The position numbers and the translations under genes are program-made. The notes beneath the pieces were generated by a model that saw only the letters and a list, made by a program, of their open reading frames with translations, was not told the DNA's origin and searched no databases. Positions 36,583-46,309 of a DNA stretch of 64,000 bases are shown here, in pieces (position 1 is the stretch's first letter; every line of letters begins with the position of its first letter). The stretch is taken from positions 1 to 64,000 of the forward strand of contig JAIMBI010000007.1 of assembly GCA_023565505.1 (NCBI GenBank), in the 5' to 3' direction. The stretch is from Actinomycetes bacterium (GTDB lineage: Bacteria > Bacillota > Sulfobacillia > Sulfobacillales > JAIMBI01).

Positions 36583-39500
36583 GTGACGGTCGGTGACCCG
36601 AGGATGGCCAGGCTCGTGCCGCCCGAGCGGCTCTGGACGTTGGATCCGGTGTGGGACGCGCTGCCCGACGCCGTGGTGGTCACAGACGCGGACCAGCTGA
36701 TCCGGTACGTGAATCCAGCCTTCGAGCGGCTCACCGGGTGGGGGCGCGACGCCGTCGTAGGCCGGAACCCCCGTCTTCTCCAGGGGCCGGGGACCGACCC
36801 CTGCACCCGGGCCGCCATGAGGCGGGCCATCGAGGCCCGAGAACCCTACGTGGGGGTGGTCCTCAACTACCGTCGCGACGGGACGCCCTACTGGAACGCC
36901 CTCAGCATCGCGCCGGTGGCAGGGTCGGACGGCGCGCCCCCCCGTTTCGTGAGCATCCAGCGCGAGACCGCGCCGCCGTCCGGCCGTGCGCCGAGCCACG
37001 CCCGGGCGACCCGCGAACTCGCCTTGTCGGTGCGGTTCTACCGGGCCCTCGCAGAGACCCGGGCGCTCCTGCAGGAGCGGGCGGGAGACCCGGAGGCCGC
37101 CGTGCTGTCCGCGTGGTGCAACAAGGTGGTCGAGGTGCTGGCCCTGCCGCTCGTCTGGGTCGGCCGGCTCCCGGCGGGCGGCCACGTCGTCGTGCCGGTG
37201 GCCTCGGCCGGTCGGGCGCAGGCGTACGCCGAAGGGCTCGTCCTCACCGACGACCCGGCGCGCATCGAGGGTCGCGGCCCGGCCGGCCACGCCCTGCGCA
37301 CGTTGACGCCGACGTTCATGCCCGTCGACGATCCGGCCTTCGCGCCCTGGCGCGCCCGCGCACGCACCTACGGCCTGACGGCCGTCCTCGCCGCGGCGGC
37401 CGTGACCGAATCCGGCGACCGGGTCTTGGTGGGCCTGTATTGGGACCGGACGGATCGCCTGGCCCCCGGTCTCGCCGACGTGGCAGCGCGCCTCGTACAG
37501 GACGCGGCGGACTGGTACGACCGGCAGGCCACGACGCGCCGCCTGGCCCGGATGGCTCAGTTCCGCGAGGCCCATCGGGCGCTCCAGGCCCATCTGATGA
37601 ACGCCGACAGCGTGGACGCCATCTTCGCCGCCGTGGCGGACACTCTCGCCCGTTCGACCGACGCCCTGGGCATCACCGTGCTGGTCCCGGATCCCGACGG
37701 CGGCCGGTTCCAGCGTGTCCGCACGGCCGGCCCGTTGGGACCGTTTTTGGCCAGTCTGCCGCTGCCGGCGCTGGAGACGGGCCCGGCCGACGCCACCGTC
37801 TCGGTGTCGACGCGCGTGTGGGCCGCGCGGGCACCCCAGATCATCCGGGCGCCGCACGCGGATCCCCGGCTGCCGGACCTGTGGCGCAAGCCGCCCCTGT
37901 CCGGAGCGGGCGTGGTGGCCGGCTGGCCCATCCCCCGGCCGGATCAACCGGTGCCCGGCGGGGTGGTGACCATTACCGCCGCCGACCCCGACACCTTCAC
38001 CCCGGAACTGAGCCAACTGGTGGACGAGATCATGCGGTCCGCGGGGCTGGCCTGGGCCCAGGTCGCCGCCCGTCGGCGTCTGCGGCGCCTGCAACGGTAC
38101 CAGCAGGCGGCCCTCGACGCCCAGCAGGAGTTCCTCCGCCTGCCGGACCGGGCCGCCATCTTTCAGCGGGTCACCCGCCTGTTGGTCGAACGCGCGGACT
38201 GTCCCGCCGCCTACGTCGCCGCGCCGGCCCCCGACGGGAGCCGACTCGTGCTCCGGGCGCTCCACGCCCGGGACGCCGCCGTCGCCGCCGCCCTGCGCAC
38301 CCTGCCCCTCCCGCTGCGGCCCGAGACCGGGCCGGCGACGCTCCCCCTGGCCGTCCGGGCGTTCCGGACCCGCCGCCCGGTGGGCCCCACGGATCCCTGG
38401 CCGGGGGGCACCCGGGACGCCCTCGCCCCCGCCCTGGCCCGATTGCGGGCGGCCATCGGCTGGCCCGTCGGCCGGATGCCCGACGGCCAGCCTGCGGCGG
38501 TCCTGGTCCTGTTGGCGGAGTCCCTGGCCGACCTGACGGCCGAGCTGACCCAACTGCTGTTCCAACTGGTGACGAGCCTGGATACGGCGCTGGCCAAACT
38601 CGACGAACAGGCGCGGGTGGCCGCGCTGGCTTGGCGGGACGCCCTGACGGGTCTCGGCAACCGGCGCGCGCTCGACGAACGCCTGGACGGTGCGCTGGCG
38701 GCCGCCGGGCAGGCCGGGCACCACGTCGCCGTGGCCCTCCTCGATCTCGACGACTTCAAGCCCATCAACGACCGCCTGGGCCACGTGGCCGGGGACGAAA
38801 TCCTGAAGACCGTGGCGCGGCTTCTCGAGGCCAACGTGCGCCCGGCCGACTTCGTCGGCCGCTGGGGCGGCGACGAGTTCGTCGTCGTCCTCCCGGCCCT
38901 GGCCGAGCCATCCGCCGTGGAACCGGTGCTCAATCGGATCGAGCAGGCGCTGGCCGCCCCGGTGCCCGTCCCCGGGGCGCCTCCGGTCGCCGTCCGGGCC
39001 AGTGTCGGCATCGCTGTTTTCCCCGACGACGGGCGCCGTGCGCCCGACCTCCTGCGCCAAGCCGACCAGGCGCTCTACCACAGCAAGCTCGACCCGGGCC
39101 CGCGCCCGCTCCGGTGGACGTTGGCCGCCCATCTCCGGCAGCATCCCGCGCCCACGATGATCCTCGACCAGGTGGCGGACCGGATTCGGGTCGTCTACCA
39201 ACCGGTTTGGGACACCGCCCGACGCCGGGTCGTCGCCCTGGAGGCGCTGGCCCGCTGGCGCGACGACACCGGCCGCCTGCACGGCCCGGCGGTCTTCCTG
39301 CCGCGCCTGTCGCCTCTCGGCCGCCGCGACCTCACCCGGGCGGTCCTCACCGCCGTCCTGGACGACTGGCTCCGGCTCGCCGGTCCGCGCGCACCGGCGG
39401 ACCTGTCTCTCAATCTCAACGTGTGGCCGGAACAAGTCGCCTCGGAAGCGTGGCGACGGGACGTCGTGGCGCGGGTGCGGGCCAGTGCGCTCCCGCCGAG

Positions 39501-40302
39501 CCGCCTGACCTGGGAGCTGGTCGAGACGGGCGGCGACGCCCTCGCCCCCGACGCGCTCGCACGCGGCATCGACGCCCTCCGGGCGGAAGGTTTCCGCGTG
39601 GCCCTCGACGACATCGGGAGCGGGGACTCGTCGCTGGTTCGCCTCAAGCAGTTGGCCGTGGACGAGATCAAGCTCGACGCGGCGTTCGTGCGGGACCTGG
39701 AACACCATCCGGAGGGTCTGGTCTACGTCGCCACGGTCCGCGAGCTGGCCCGGGACCTCGGCATCACCCTGGTCGTCGAAGGAGCCGAGACGGCGGAGAT
39801 CGTGGATGCTCTCACCGTGCTCGGCGTGCCGCGCCTGCAAGGGTATGCCATCGCCCGTCCGCTCCTGCCGGCCGCCCTGGTCCGATGGTGCGCGACGGCC
39901 ACACCCCCCGCCGCGTCGCCGAATCTGCTCGGCCTGTACGCGCGGGTCTTCGAGGACCACCGCCCCTGGGTCGCGGTGCTGCGGAATCCGCGGCTGCCCG
40001 CGGGCCGCCTGCCTGTGCCCGGCGGCGATCCGACCGACTGCCGGACCCACGCCTATCTGGCCCAGCTCGGCCTCCAGGACACCGCCGTCGACCGGGCCCA
40101 TCGCGCCCTCCACGACGCCTTGGACGTGAGTGCCGGATCGGACCGGAGCGACGCCCGGTCCCCGGACGTCGCGCTCACCCGCTGTCTCGACGTGGTGGCC
40201 CGCGCCCTGCGGGAACCCGGCAGAGACATCTCCCGCCCGGAGGCCTCCGGCCCGTCGACCGAAGCGCCCCCGGAGCCGCTCGCCGACGACGCGGCAGGAT
40301 AG
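36583..40302 (+). CDS. PAS-GAF-GGDEF-EAL c-di-GMP protein
   Basis: 1239 residues, cytosolic. A LOV-like PAS domain (about 20-130) reads GRNPRLLQGPGTDP and NYRRDGTPYWNALSIAPV; proline replaces the flavin-reactive cysteine of LOV. Two or three GAF-like domains follow (about 150-310, 330-490, 500-660). GGDEF starts DALTGLGNRRALDE at 686, has signature WGGDEF near 761 and an RxxD inhibitory site (RPAD). EAL (about 866-1102) keeps EALARW, the Asn in LSLNLN, ELVET, ALDDIGSG, the Lys in DEIKLDAAF and VVEGAE. A tail of about 130 residues is unassigned. Both enzyme activities look possible. GTG 36583 or ATG 36604 could start it. Confidence 0.88.
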   Translation: MTVGDPRMARLVPPERLWTLDPVWDALPDAVVVTDADQLIRYVNPAFERLTGWGRDAVVGRNPRLLQGPGTDPCTRAAMRRAIEAREPYVGVVLNYRRDGTPYWNALSIAPVAGSDGAPPRFVSIQRETAPPSGRAPSHARATRELALSVRFYRALAETRALLQERAGDPEAAVLSAWCNKVVEVLALPLVWVGRLPAGGHVVVPVASAGRAQAYAEGLVLTDDPARIEGRGPAGHALRTLTPTFMPVDDPAFAPWRARARTYGLTAVLAAAAVTESGDRVLVGLYWDRTDRLAPGLADVAARLVQDAADWYDRQATTRRLARMAQFREAHRALQAHLMNADSVDAIFAAVADTLARSTDALGITVLVPDPDGGRFQRVRTAGPLGPFLASLPLPALETGPADATVSVSTRVWAARAPQIIRAPHADPRLPDLWRKPPLSGAGVVAGWPIPRPDQPVPGGVVTITAADPDTFTPELSQLVDEIMRSAGLAWAQVAARRRLRRLQRYQQAALDAQQEFLRLPDRAAIFQRVTRLLVERADCPAAYVAAPAPDGSRLVLRALHARDAAVAAALRTLPLPLRPETGPATLPLAVRAFRTRRPVGPTDPWPGGTRDALAPALARLRAAIGWPVGRMPDGQPAAVLVLLAESLADLTAELTQLLFQLVTSLDTALAKLDEQARVAALAWRDALTGLGNRRALDERLDGALAAAGQAGHHVAVALLDLDDFKPINDRLGHVAGDEILKTVARLLEANVRPADFVGRWGGDEFVVVLPALAEPSAVEPVLNRIEQALAAPVPVPGAPPVAVRASVGIAVFPDDGRRAPDLLRQADQALYHSKLDPGPRPLRWTLAAHLRQHPAPTMILDQVADRIRVVYQPVWDTARRRVVALEALARWRDDTGRLHGPAVFLPRLSPLGRRDLTRAVLTAVLDDWLRLAGPRAPADLSLNLNVWPEQVASEAWRRDVVARVRASALPPSRLTWELVETGGDALAPDALARGIDALRAEGFRVALDDIGSGDSSLVRLKQLAVDEIKLDAAFVRDLEHHPEGLVYVATVRELARDLGITLVVEGAETAEIVDALTVLGVPRLQGYAIARPLLPAALVRWCATATPPAASPNLLGLYARVFEDHRPWVAVLRNPRLPAGRLPVPGGDPTDCRTHAYLAQLGLQDTAVDRAHRALHDALDVSAGSDRSDARSPDVALTRCLDVVARALREPGRDISRPEASGPSTEAPPEPLADDAAG

Positions 40303-40316
40303 ACCGCAGAGGTCAG

Positions 40317-40349
40317 GGGGAGCGGCCTGCGGCGACACGGTCGCTCCCC
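40317..40349. terminator. Candidate bidirectional hairpin between convergent genes
   Basis: GGGGAGCG (40317-40324) and CGCTCCCC (40342-40349) form a perfect 8-bp stem around a 17-nt loop. It lies between the ends of the GGDEF/EAL gene and the molybdenum hydroxylase gene. There is no T-tract, so factor-independent termination is uncertain. Confidence 0.4.
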
Positions 40350-40432
40350 TCGGCCGCGCCGATCCTCGCGCGCCATCGGCGGGGCAACGGAGGCCGCCGC
40401 GCGTCTCGGCACGCGACGGCCCCGGGGGCGTG

Positions 40433-42763
40433 TCAGGCGGCGCCGCCCGCTGCCTTCGCGGCGTCCACCCACGCCAGAATCTGGTCGGGCGTGATGGGCA
40501 GTTCCGTCACCAGCACCCCGAACGGGGCCAAGGCGTCGGACACCGCGTTCGCCAAGGCGGCCGGCGTGCCGATGAGGGAGCCTTCGCCCATGCCCTTGAA
40601 GCCCCCCTCGCTCGGCGACGGCGTCTGGATGTGCTCCACCCGGATGCGCGGGACGTCCAACGCCGTCGGCAGCAGGTAGTCCATCAGACTCGTGGTGAGG
40701 AGCTGGCCTGCTTGGTCGTACGTGAGCCGTTCCAACCAGGCGCTGCCCAACCCCTGGGCCACGCCGCCGTGAATCTGGCCCTCGACGACGAGCGGATTGA
40801 TGAGCACGCCGCAGTCGTTGACCACCACGTAGTCCAGCACCCGCACCAGCCCGGTCGCGATGTCCACCTCGACCAACGCGGCGTGCGTACCGTTGGAGTA
40901 CGTCGCCGCGCCAGGCGGCTGGTACCGCACCAGGACTTCCAGGCCCGGTTCCATTCCCGGCGGCAGTTTGGCCACGTCGTGATACGCGATGCGCGCCAGT
41001 TCGGCCAACGGCACCGCGCGCCCCGGCACGCCCGCCACGGTCGCCTGGCCGGCCGCCAGGACGATGTCCTCAGCCGCCGCCTCCAGGACGTGGGCGGCCA
41101 GGCGCACCAACTTCGCCTTCAGCGCCTGTCCGGCGCGAATCGCCGCCCCGCCGCCGATCGTCGCCGACCGGCTGCCGCCCGTACCTCCGCCGAGCGGGGC
41201 ACTGTCCGTGTCCCCGTGCAACACGGTCACGTCGCTCGGCTTAAGGCCTACCATGTCGGCGATGACCTGGGCCAACGTGGTCTCGTGTCCCTGCCCGGTG
41301 GGTCCCAGCCCGCAGGCCGCGGTCACCGTCCCGGTGGGTTCCATCCTGAGGCTCACCGTCTCGTACGGGATGCTCCCCGCCTCCGACTCCGCGAAGGCCG
41401 AGGGTTCGACGAACACGCACACCCCGAGGCCCAGGTAGCGGCCCGCCGCCCGAGCCCGTGCCTGGTCGCGCCGGAACCGCTCCACGTCGATGAGCGCGAG
41501 CGCCCGTTCCAGCGACGGCCCGTAGGATCCCGCGTCGTATACCTGGCCCGTGGCCGTCTTGTAGGGGAACGCGTCAGGAGGGATGAGGTTGACGCGCCTG
41601 ACATCGATGGGGTCCTTCCCCAAAGCCCGCGCCACCGCCTCGACGATCCCTTCCTGGACCTGAGCCCCGATCGGCCCCCCGACGCCGCGGTAGGGACCGA
41701 GCGGCGCCTTGTTCGTGTAGACGCAGGTGATGTTAAGGGCCACGTGCTCGATCCGGTACGGTCCCGTGAGCATGTCCGTCGCCCACGTGGCCTCGCCCAC
41801 GGCTCCGGGGAAGCCCCAGAACGGCCACGCGCCCTGGTCGCCCCATACCTCGTCACGAACGGCCAGGATCCGCCCCGAGTCGTCGAACGCGACGTCGACG
41901 ATGTGCTCGGCATCCCGCGCGTGAGCGTCGGACCAGAAGGCCTCCGTGCGGTCGCTCACCCATTTGACCGGCCGTCCGAGCCGGCGCGCCGCCTCCGCCA
42001 CTACGGCATACTCGGGATAGAACATCGCCTTGATGCCGAAACCGCCGCCGACCTCCGGCACCACCACGCGGATGCGGTGCTCCGGCCATCCCAGCAACTG
42101 GGCCAGCTGGCTCCGCACCCCGTGGGGGGACTGGTGGGTCACATAGACGGTCAGCCGGTCGCCCGCCGGATCCGGCCATGCCACGCACGCCCGCGGCTCG
42201 AGCGTCACCCCCGTCTGCCGTCGGGTGCGAAACGTGAGGCGCAGGTGATGCGGGGCCGCCCCATAGGCCGCCTCGAACCCGTCCGTCGTCGTCTGACGCG
42301 CATAAAAGCGATTCGGTACGGCCGCGTGCACCCGCCCCGGGTCGTCGGCTGCCGCCGCGTGCGCCTCCAGCACGGGTGGAAGGGGAGCGTAGGTCACGGT
42401 CACCCGTTCGGCCGCGTCCTCCGCCTGATAGCGGTCCTCCGCGAAGACGACGGCCACAGGTTCCCCCACGTACCGCACCTGGTCGGTCGCCAGCACCGGT
42501 TGTTCCAGGTGCTGCGCCGTATGCGGGATCCTCAGCGGACAGTCCGCCGCCGTCCACACCGCGTGGACTCCGGGCATGGTGGACGCGTCCGCGGTGTCAA
42601 TCCCCCCGATGCGCGCCGCCGCATGGGGCGACCGGACGAACGCCGCCACCAACATGCCCGGCGCGTTCAGGTCGTCGACGTATCGGCCCTGGCCCCGGAG
42701 CAAACGGACATCCTCCACCCGCGTCACCCGGGCGCCGACCCACCGCGGTAACATCGGCTCCAT
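40433..42763 (-). CDS. Xanthine-dehydrogenase/CoxL-like molybdopterin subunit
   Basis: A 776-residue large subunit of a molybdenum hydroxylase. It starts WVGARVTRVEDVRLLRGQGRYVDDL, has PEVGGGFGIKAMFYPEYAV (cofactor binding), GPTGQGHETTLAQV, and the active-site glutamate region FKGMGEGSLIGTPAALANAVSDAL. The form I CO dehydrogenase loop (AYxCSFR) is absent; the equivalent loop reads APLGPYRGVGGP. It is therefore a form II CoxL or other aldehyde/purine-type hydroxylase, not a proven CO dehydrogenase. Located 4 bp after the 2Fe-2S subunit gene. No FAD subunit (CoxM) gene is adjacent. Confidence 0.88.
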   Translation of the reverse strand: MEPMLPRWVGARVTRVEDVRLLRGQGRYVDDLNAPGMLVAAFVRSPHAAARIGGIDTADASTMPGVHAVWTAADCPLRIPHTAQHLEQPVLATDQVRYVGEPVAVVFAEDRYQAEDAAERVTVTYAPLPPVLEAHAAAADDPGRVHAAVPNRFYARQTTTDGFEAAYGAAPHHLRLTFRTRRQTGVTLEPRACVAWPDPAGDRLTVYVTHQSPHGVRSQLAQLLGWPEHRIRVVVPEVGGGFGIKAMFYPEYAVVAEAARRLGRPVKWVSDRTEAFWSDAHARDAEHIVDVAFDDSGRILAVRDEVWGDQGAWPFWGFPGAVGEATWATDMLTGPYRIEHVALNITCVYTNKAPLGPYRGVGGPIGAQVQEGIVEAVARALGKDPIDVRRVNLIPPDAFPYKTATGQVYDAGSYGPSLERALALIDVERFRRDQARARAAGRYLGLGVCVFVEPSAFAESEAGSIPYETVSLRMEPTGTVTAACGLGPTGQGHETTLAQVIADMVGLKPSDVTVLHGDTDSAPLGGGTGGSRSATIGGGAAIRAGQALKAKLVRLAAHVLEAAAEDIVLAAGQATVAGVPGRAVPLAELARIAYHDVAKLPPGMEPGLEVLVRYQPPGAATYSNGTHAALVEVDIATGLVRVLDYVVVNDCGVLINPLVVEGQIHGGVAQGLGSAWLERLTYDQAGQLLTTSLMDYLLPTALDVPRIRVEHIQTPSPSEGGFKGMGEGSLIGTPAALANAVSDALAPFGVLVTELPITPDQILAWVDAAKAAGGAA

Positions 42764-42767
42764 ACCC

Positions 42768-43274
42768 TCACGCCCTCCCTTGCGCCGCGTCGAGCACGGC
42801 GTCCACGATGAACTGGTAGCCGGTGCACCGGCACAACTGGCCGGCGAGGGCCTCCCGCACCGTCTGCTCGTCCAACGCCGCCCCATGCGCCCGAATCAGG
42901 GCCTCGGCGGTCACCAACATGCCGGCGGTGCAGAAGCCGCACTGCAGGGCGTGGTGCCGCTGGAACGCCTCCTGCAGGGGACTCAGGCCCGTCGCCGGCG
43001 TCAAACCCTCTACGGTGGTAATGGCGTGACCCGCCGCCTGCACCGCGAAGATGAGGCAACTCCGCTGCGGCGCCCCGTCGACCAGAACGGTGCACGCACC
43101 GCAAGCGCCCTGTTCACATCCGACGTGGGTGCCCGTCAGACCCAGCTCCTGGCGCAGCACATCGGCCAACAGCCACCGGGGTTCCACCCACACAGCGTGG
43201 TCCTCTCCGTTGACGGACAGCGTGATGGGTATCCGCTGCGACGAGTCCACTCGCGCCCACCGTCCCTTTGCCAT
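42768..43274 (-). CDS. 2Fe-2S subunit of molybdenum hydroxylase (CoxS-like)
   Basis: 168 residues. Passes electrons from the molybdenum centre. The plant-ferredoxin-type cluster motif is GCEQGACGACTVLVDG plus a later Cys (QRSCLIF). The C-terminal four-helix domain has CGFCTAGMLV and CRCTGYQFIVDAV for the second cluster. ATG 43274 has no obvious ribosome binding site; the frame stays open upstream to 43556, but that part shows no homology. It is co-directional with, and 4 bp before, the large subunit. Confidence 0.87.
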   Translation of the reverse strand: MAKGRWARVDSSQRIPITLSVNGEDHAVWVEPRWLLADVLRQELGLTGTHVGCEQGACGACTVLVDGAPQRSCLIFAVQAAGHAITTVEGLTPATGLSPLQEAFQRHHALQCGFCTAGMLVTAEALIRAHGAALDEQTVREALAGQLCRCTGYQFIVDAVLDAAQGRA

Positions 43275-43730
43275 AGCTTTTGCCAAACGGGAACCAAACT
43301 CTGCTGCCCGACGGCGGTCCTCGCCATGCCGGGCCTCACCGTCCCGTCTAGGGAATGCACTTCGCTGCCGGACGTCCGTAGTTCCTGCCGCCATCCAGGC
43401 CGCAGCGGGGGAATACGGTTGCACGGCGGACACATGATCTACCGGTGTTCTTCCCTCGGACAACCCAGAAGGGAGTGCATTTCCGGCCCCCAACATGCTG
43501 TCAATGCCAGCGTAGGTTTGACCCGCAGGTTCCACGTTCCAATTGACCCACCCCATCCCTTCAGAGAGCGTTCATTATGCCCCAGGCTTGCTGTCCGCCC
43601 TGCGGCCACCTCAAAAGCCCCGTCCAGCGCCCCTTTGGGAGGCGGGCCATTCATGCCCCGTGGGGAGCGATGGGCGCGGTGGCGCACCCCCGGGGCCCGG
43701 CGCTTTGCCTGCCGGGAGCGGACCTGCGTC
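43275..43730. other. Region upstream of CoxS-like gene; no confident gene
   Basis: This contains an in-frame upstream extension of the 2Fe-2S gene that does not look conserved, an unassigned TTGACA on the minus strand, and the decayed beginning of the transposase remnant that follows. Base composition is slightly lower in GC than around it. Confidence 0.35.
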
Positions 43731-43731
43731 T

Positions 43732-43940
43732 GTACCCGTATTTGTCGACATCGCCTTCGACGACCCGGTGCCGGACGAGACGACCCTCGTCGTGTTCCGG
43801 CGCAGGCTCGGCGAGGCGAGTTGCCGCACGCTCTTCGCCCGGGTGATTGAGAAGGCCCGCCGCCAGGACCTCCTCAAGGGGGAGCGGACGATCGTCGACG
43901 GTACGAAAGTGAAAAGCCATGCGGCGGAGCGAGGGACCAT
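43732..43940 (+). pseudogene. Transposase fragment (IS1182/IS5-like)
   Basis: About 70 residues match the N-terminal half of IS1182/IS5-type DDE transposases: DDPVPDETTLVVFRRRLGEA, then LFARVIEKARRQDLL, then TIVDGTKVKSHAAERG. No catalytic core follows; the frame runs into unrelated sequence. A dead remnant. Confidence 0.7.
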
Positions 43941-44284
43941 CGAGCTACCGCGGAAGGGCGGCGAGGCCTCTGGGAGAGCGGGGTGTGCGTGTCAAGCCCG
44001 AATTGAGGCTCGGCGTCCGGGCACGCGAAACCCCGGGAGGCCCCCCGGAGTGCACCTGGCTGGCAGGATCTGAGCGGCCCAGAGGCCCGCCCGTAGAGGG
44101 GGGAAGACGGTCAACGGTGACGCCACGTGCGCATCGGGTGGTGCGCTGGGCCGTACGCCCGGCCATGGCGCAGCAGAGCGTAGACCGAGCGCGTCGATTG
44201 GCATGCGGTCAGCACCAGTGACCGATGATGGGCAGGCTGGGTGCTTCGGCCAGCATGCGTCGGTAGGAGGCCCCCTACGTCGCG

Positions 44285-44780
44285 TCATACCACCGGATCC
44301 TGTTCACGGCCTGGACCAGATAGCGGCCGAGATAGGCGTTGCCGGTTCGCGCCAGCGGTGTGCTCAGCATCTGCGTCCCCGCATCGGCCGGCGGGCGCGT
44401 CAAGCCGGCGAACTCAGCCAGGGTCGTCGTCGGGGAAATCGGCGATGTCCCCGATCTCGGCCAGGATGCCCTCCGCGAAGACCGGCCCGAGGCCGGGGAC
44501 GTCAGGAGGCGGTTCGTCCGCGCCGCCGGTTCGCGGGCACGCGTCGGTCGACCACCCGAATTTGGGCTTCCAGGTACCGATGTCCTGCAAGGACCCGCTC
44601 AGGATCTGATGCACGGGTTCCTCGAGGACCTCCGGCAACCGGAAGGAGGCCCGGGCCGCTTGACGGACCGCCTGGGCCAACCCGGGCCGGGTCGGACAGG
44701 TGGTCCGGGGCCCGCGTTGCAGGCACTCCACCAGCTCCGCCAGGGGGGCGGCGATGTCCTCCCCCGTCTGGTCCGGGAGG
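44285..44780 (-). pseudogene. IS110-family transposase remnant, frameshifted
   Basis: Two minus-strand frames together give the C-terminal (IS116/IS110/IS902) domain: FRLPEVLEEPVHQILSGSLQ and PDVPGLGPVFAEGILAEIGD in one, then LAEFAGLTRP and GNAYLGRYLVQAVNRIRWYD in another. They are separated by a frameshift near 44430. The N-terminal catalytic part is missing. Together with the fragment on its left, it marks old insertions next to the hopanoid operon. Confidence 0.65.
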
Positions 44781-44971
44781 AGGAGTATCCTGCCCTGTAC
44801 CTGGCCCCGAGACTCTGAAGCTTCGGATTCGAAGCGGCCGGGGTCGGTATCCGGGCCTGGGTCGGCGTTTTGCGCCGTGTGCCCGGACACCGTCGTCACG
44901 GGATGCCTCCATTGGCCCCCCTGCGACATGCCTCCCCGGATCCCAGGACATCCGCCGGCCGGCCCGGTGCG

Positions 44972-46309
44972 TCAGGCGGCATTCGGCCCGTGGTCCCCCG
45001 GTGGCAGCCCGTTGAGGCACGCCGCGGCCGCCTGGCCGCTTCGCACCGCGCTTTCCAGGGAGGCGGGCCAACCCGTTCCGGTCCAGTCGCCGGCGACGAC
45101 GACGGAGGGGTGCCAGCGCGGGTCGACCGGTCGGATGGTCTCGCAGCCCGGGCGGGCCCAGAACGTGGCACGACGCTGCCAGACGACTCGCCAGTAGACC
45201 AGACGCGCGGCCTGTGCGGCCGGGATTGCCCGGGCCACCCCTTCCGCGACGGACACCGCCAGTTGGGCGGCCGGCCGGCCGAGCCACGACCGTGCGGCCG
45301 ACAGCGAGACGGCGAGCAGGGAGCCGTCGCGCCCGGGGGGTGCCCCGAGCAGGTGGTCCCGGTCAAAGACGAACGCACTACCCTCGCCGTCCGCCAAGGC
45401 GAACACCGGCGGAGCGTCGACGGGTCGGTCGTACAGCAGGTAGACGTTGACGATGGGACTCCATCCGAGCGACTGCCAGTGCTTCGCCGGCTCGGCGGTC
45501 TCGACCAGCGCTCCGATCCGGTCGGGCGGCACCGCCAGGACGGCCGCGTCCGCGTGCAGCTCGGTGCCGTCGTCGAGGAGCACCTGTACCGAGGCGGGGG
45601 TGACGGCACGGACGGCCTTCACCGCCGTACCCAGCCGAATCCGTATGCCGGCGCCTTCCAGCGCCTTCCCGATGCGGTGCGCCACCTGGCCGAGCGGCCA
45701 GCGGAAGAACCCCAGGCGGGCCGGCTCGGCGCCGCGTAGCAGACCCAGCCGAAACGCCTGGGTGGCCAGGGCGGCGCTGGCTTCGTCGGCCCGGCAGTTC
45801 AGGACGGCCGTCACCACCAGATCCCAGAACCGGTCGATCGCATGGGGGGATTGCCCGTGGTCGAGGAGCCATGTCCGGAAGCTCATCGCGTCGGGTGCGG
45901 GACGCGCTAGGCCGCGCGCGGCTCGTCCCAGCGCGAGCCGCTCCCGAGGCGTCAGGAGGCGGTAGCCCGCCAGGGCGGCGAGAAGGTGGAGCCCACCTGG
46001 CCAGGGCCGACTGTAAAGGCGGCCCCAGAACCCGTCAGCAAACACCGGCAGGTCCAGCCGAGGTTCGAAGCGGATGGCCGCGTCCAGCCCCAGGCTCCGA
46101 AGCCAGCTGCGGACCGCGGTGCATGCGCCCAGGAGCACGTGCTGCCCATTGTCCAGGACTCGTTCCGCCCGCGGGTCCCAGAAGGAGAAGGCGCGTCCGC
46201 CCAGCACGGGCCGGCGCTCGAGAAGGACCACGGCCCACCCCGTATGCGCCAGCGTCCAGGCAGCGGACAGGCCCGCCCAGCCGCCGCCCACCACCACCGC
46301 CCGCCTCAT
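44972..46309 (-). CDS. hpnE: Hydroxysqualene dehydroxylase HpnE
   Basis: A 445-residue FAD enzyme that reduces hydroxysqualene to squalene, the last step of the HpnCDE route. The FAD motif is VVVGGGWAGLSAAWTLAHTG, followed by LLERRPVLGGRAFSFWDP and DNGQHVLLGACTAV, characteristic of HpnE. The C-terminal FAD segment is VVAGDWTGTGWPASLESAVRSGQAAA. The hpnD stop overlaps its start (46306-46309, ATGA). Last gene of the operon. Confidence 0.92.
   Translation of the reverse strand: MRRAVVVGGGWAGLSAAWTLAHTGWAVVLLERRPVLGGRAFSFWDPRAERVLDNGQHVLLGACTAVRSWLRSLGLDAAIRFEPRLDLPVFADGFWGRLYSRPWPGGLHLLAALAGYRLLTPRERLALGRAARGLARPAPDAMSFRTWLLDHGQSPHAIDRFWDLVVTAVLNCRADEASAALATQAFRLGLLRGAEPARLGFFRWPLGQVAHRIGKALEGAGIRIRLGTAVKAVRAVTPASVQVLLDDGTELHADAAVLAVPPDRIGALVETAEPAKHWQSLGWSPIVNVYLLYDRPVDAPPVFALADGEGSAFVFDRDHLLGAPPGRDGSLLAVSLSAARSWLGRPAAQLAVSVAEGVARAIPAAQAARLVYWRVVWQRRATFWARPGCETIRPVDPRWHPSVVVAGDWTGTGWPASLESAVRSGQAAAACLNGLPPGDHGPNAA

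Noticed and set aside
36544-40338. Very long open frame on the minus strand opposite the GGDEF/EAL gene
   Set aside because: It is an antisense shadow typical of high-GC codon use; the translation is Arg/Gly/His-rich without any domain, while the plus strand encodes complete domains.
40433-42763. Aerobic carbon monoxide dehydrogenase (form I CoxL)
   Set aside because: The diagnostic AYxCSFR active-site loop is absent; only a general molybdenum hydroxylase call is supported.
43275-43556. N-terminal extension of the 2Fe-2S subunit
   Set aside because: CoxS-type proteins are about 160 residues; the extra 94 residues show no homology or targeting signal.
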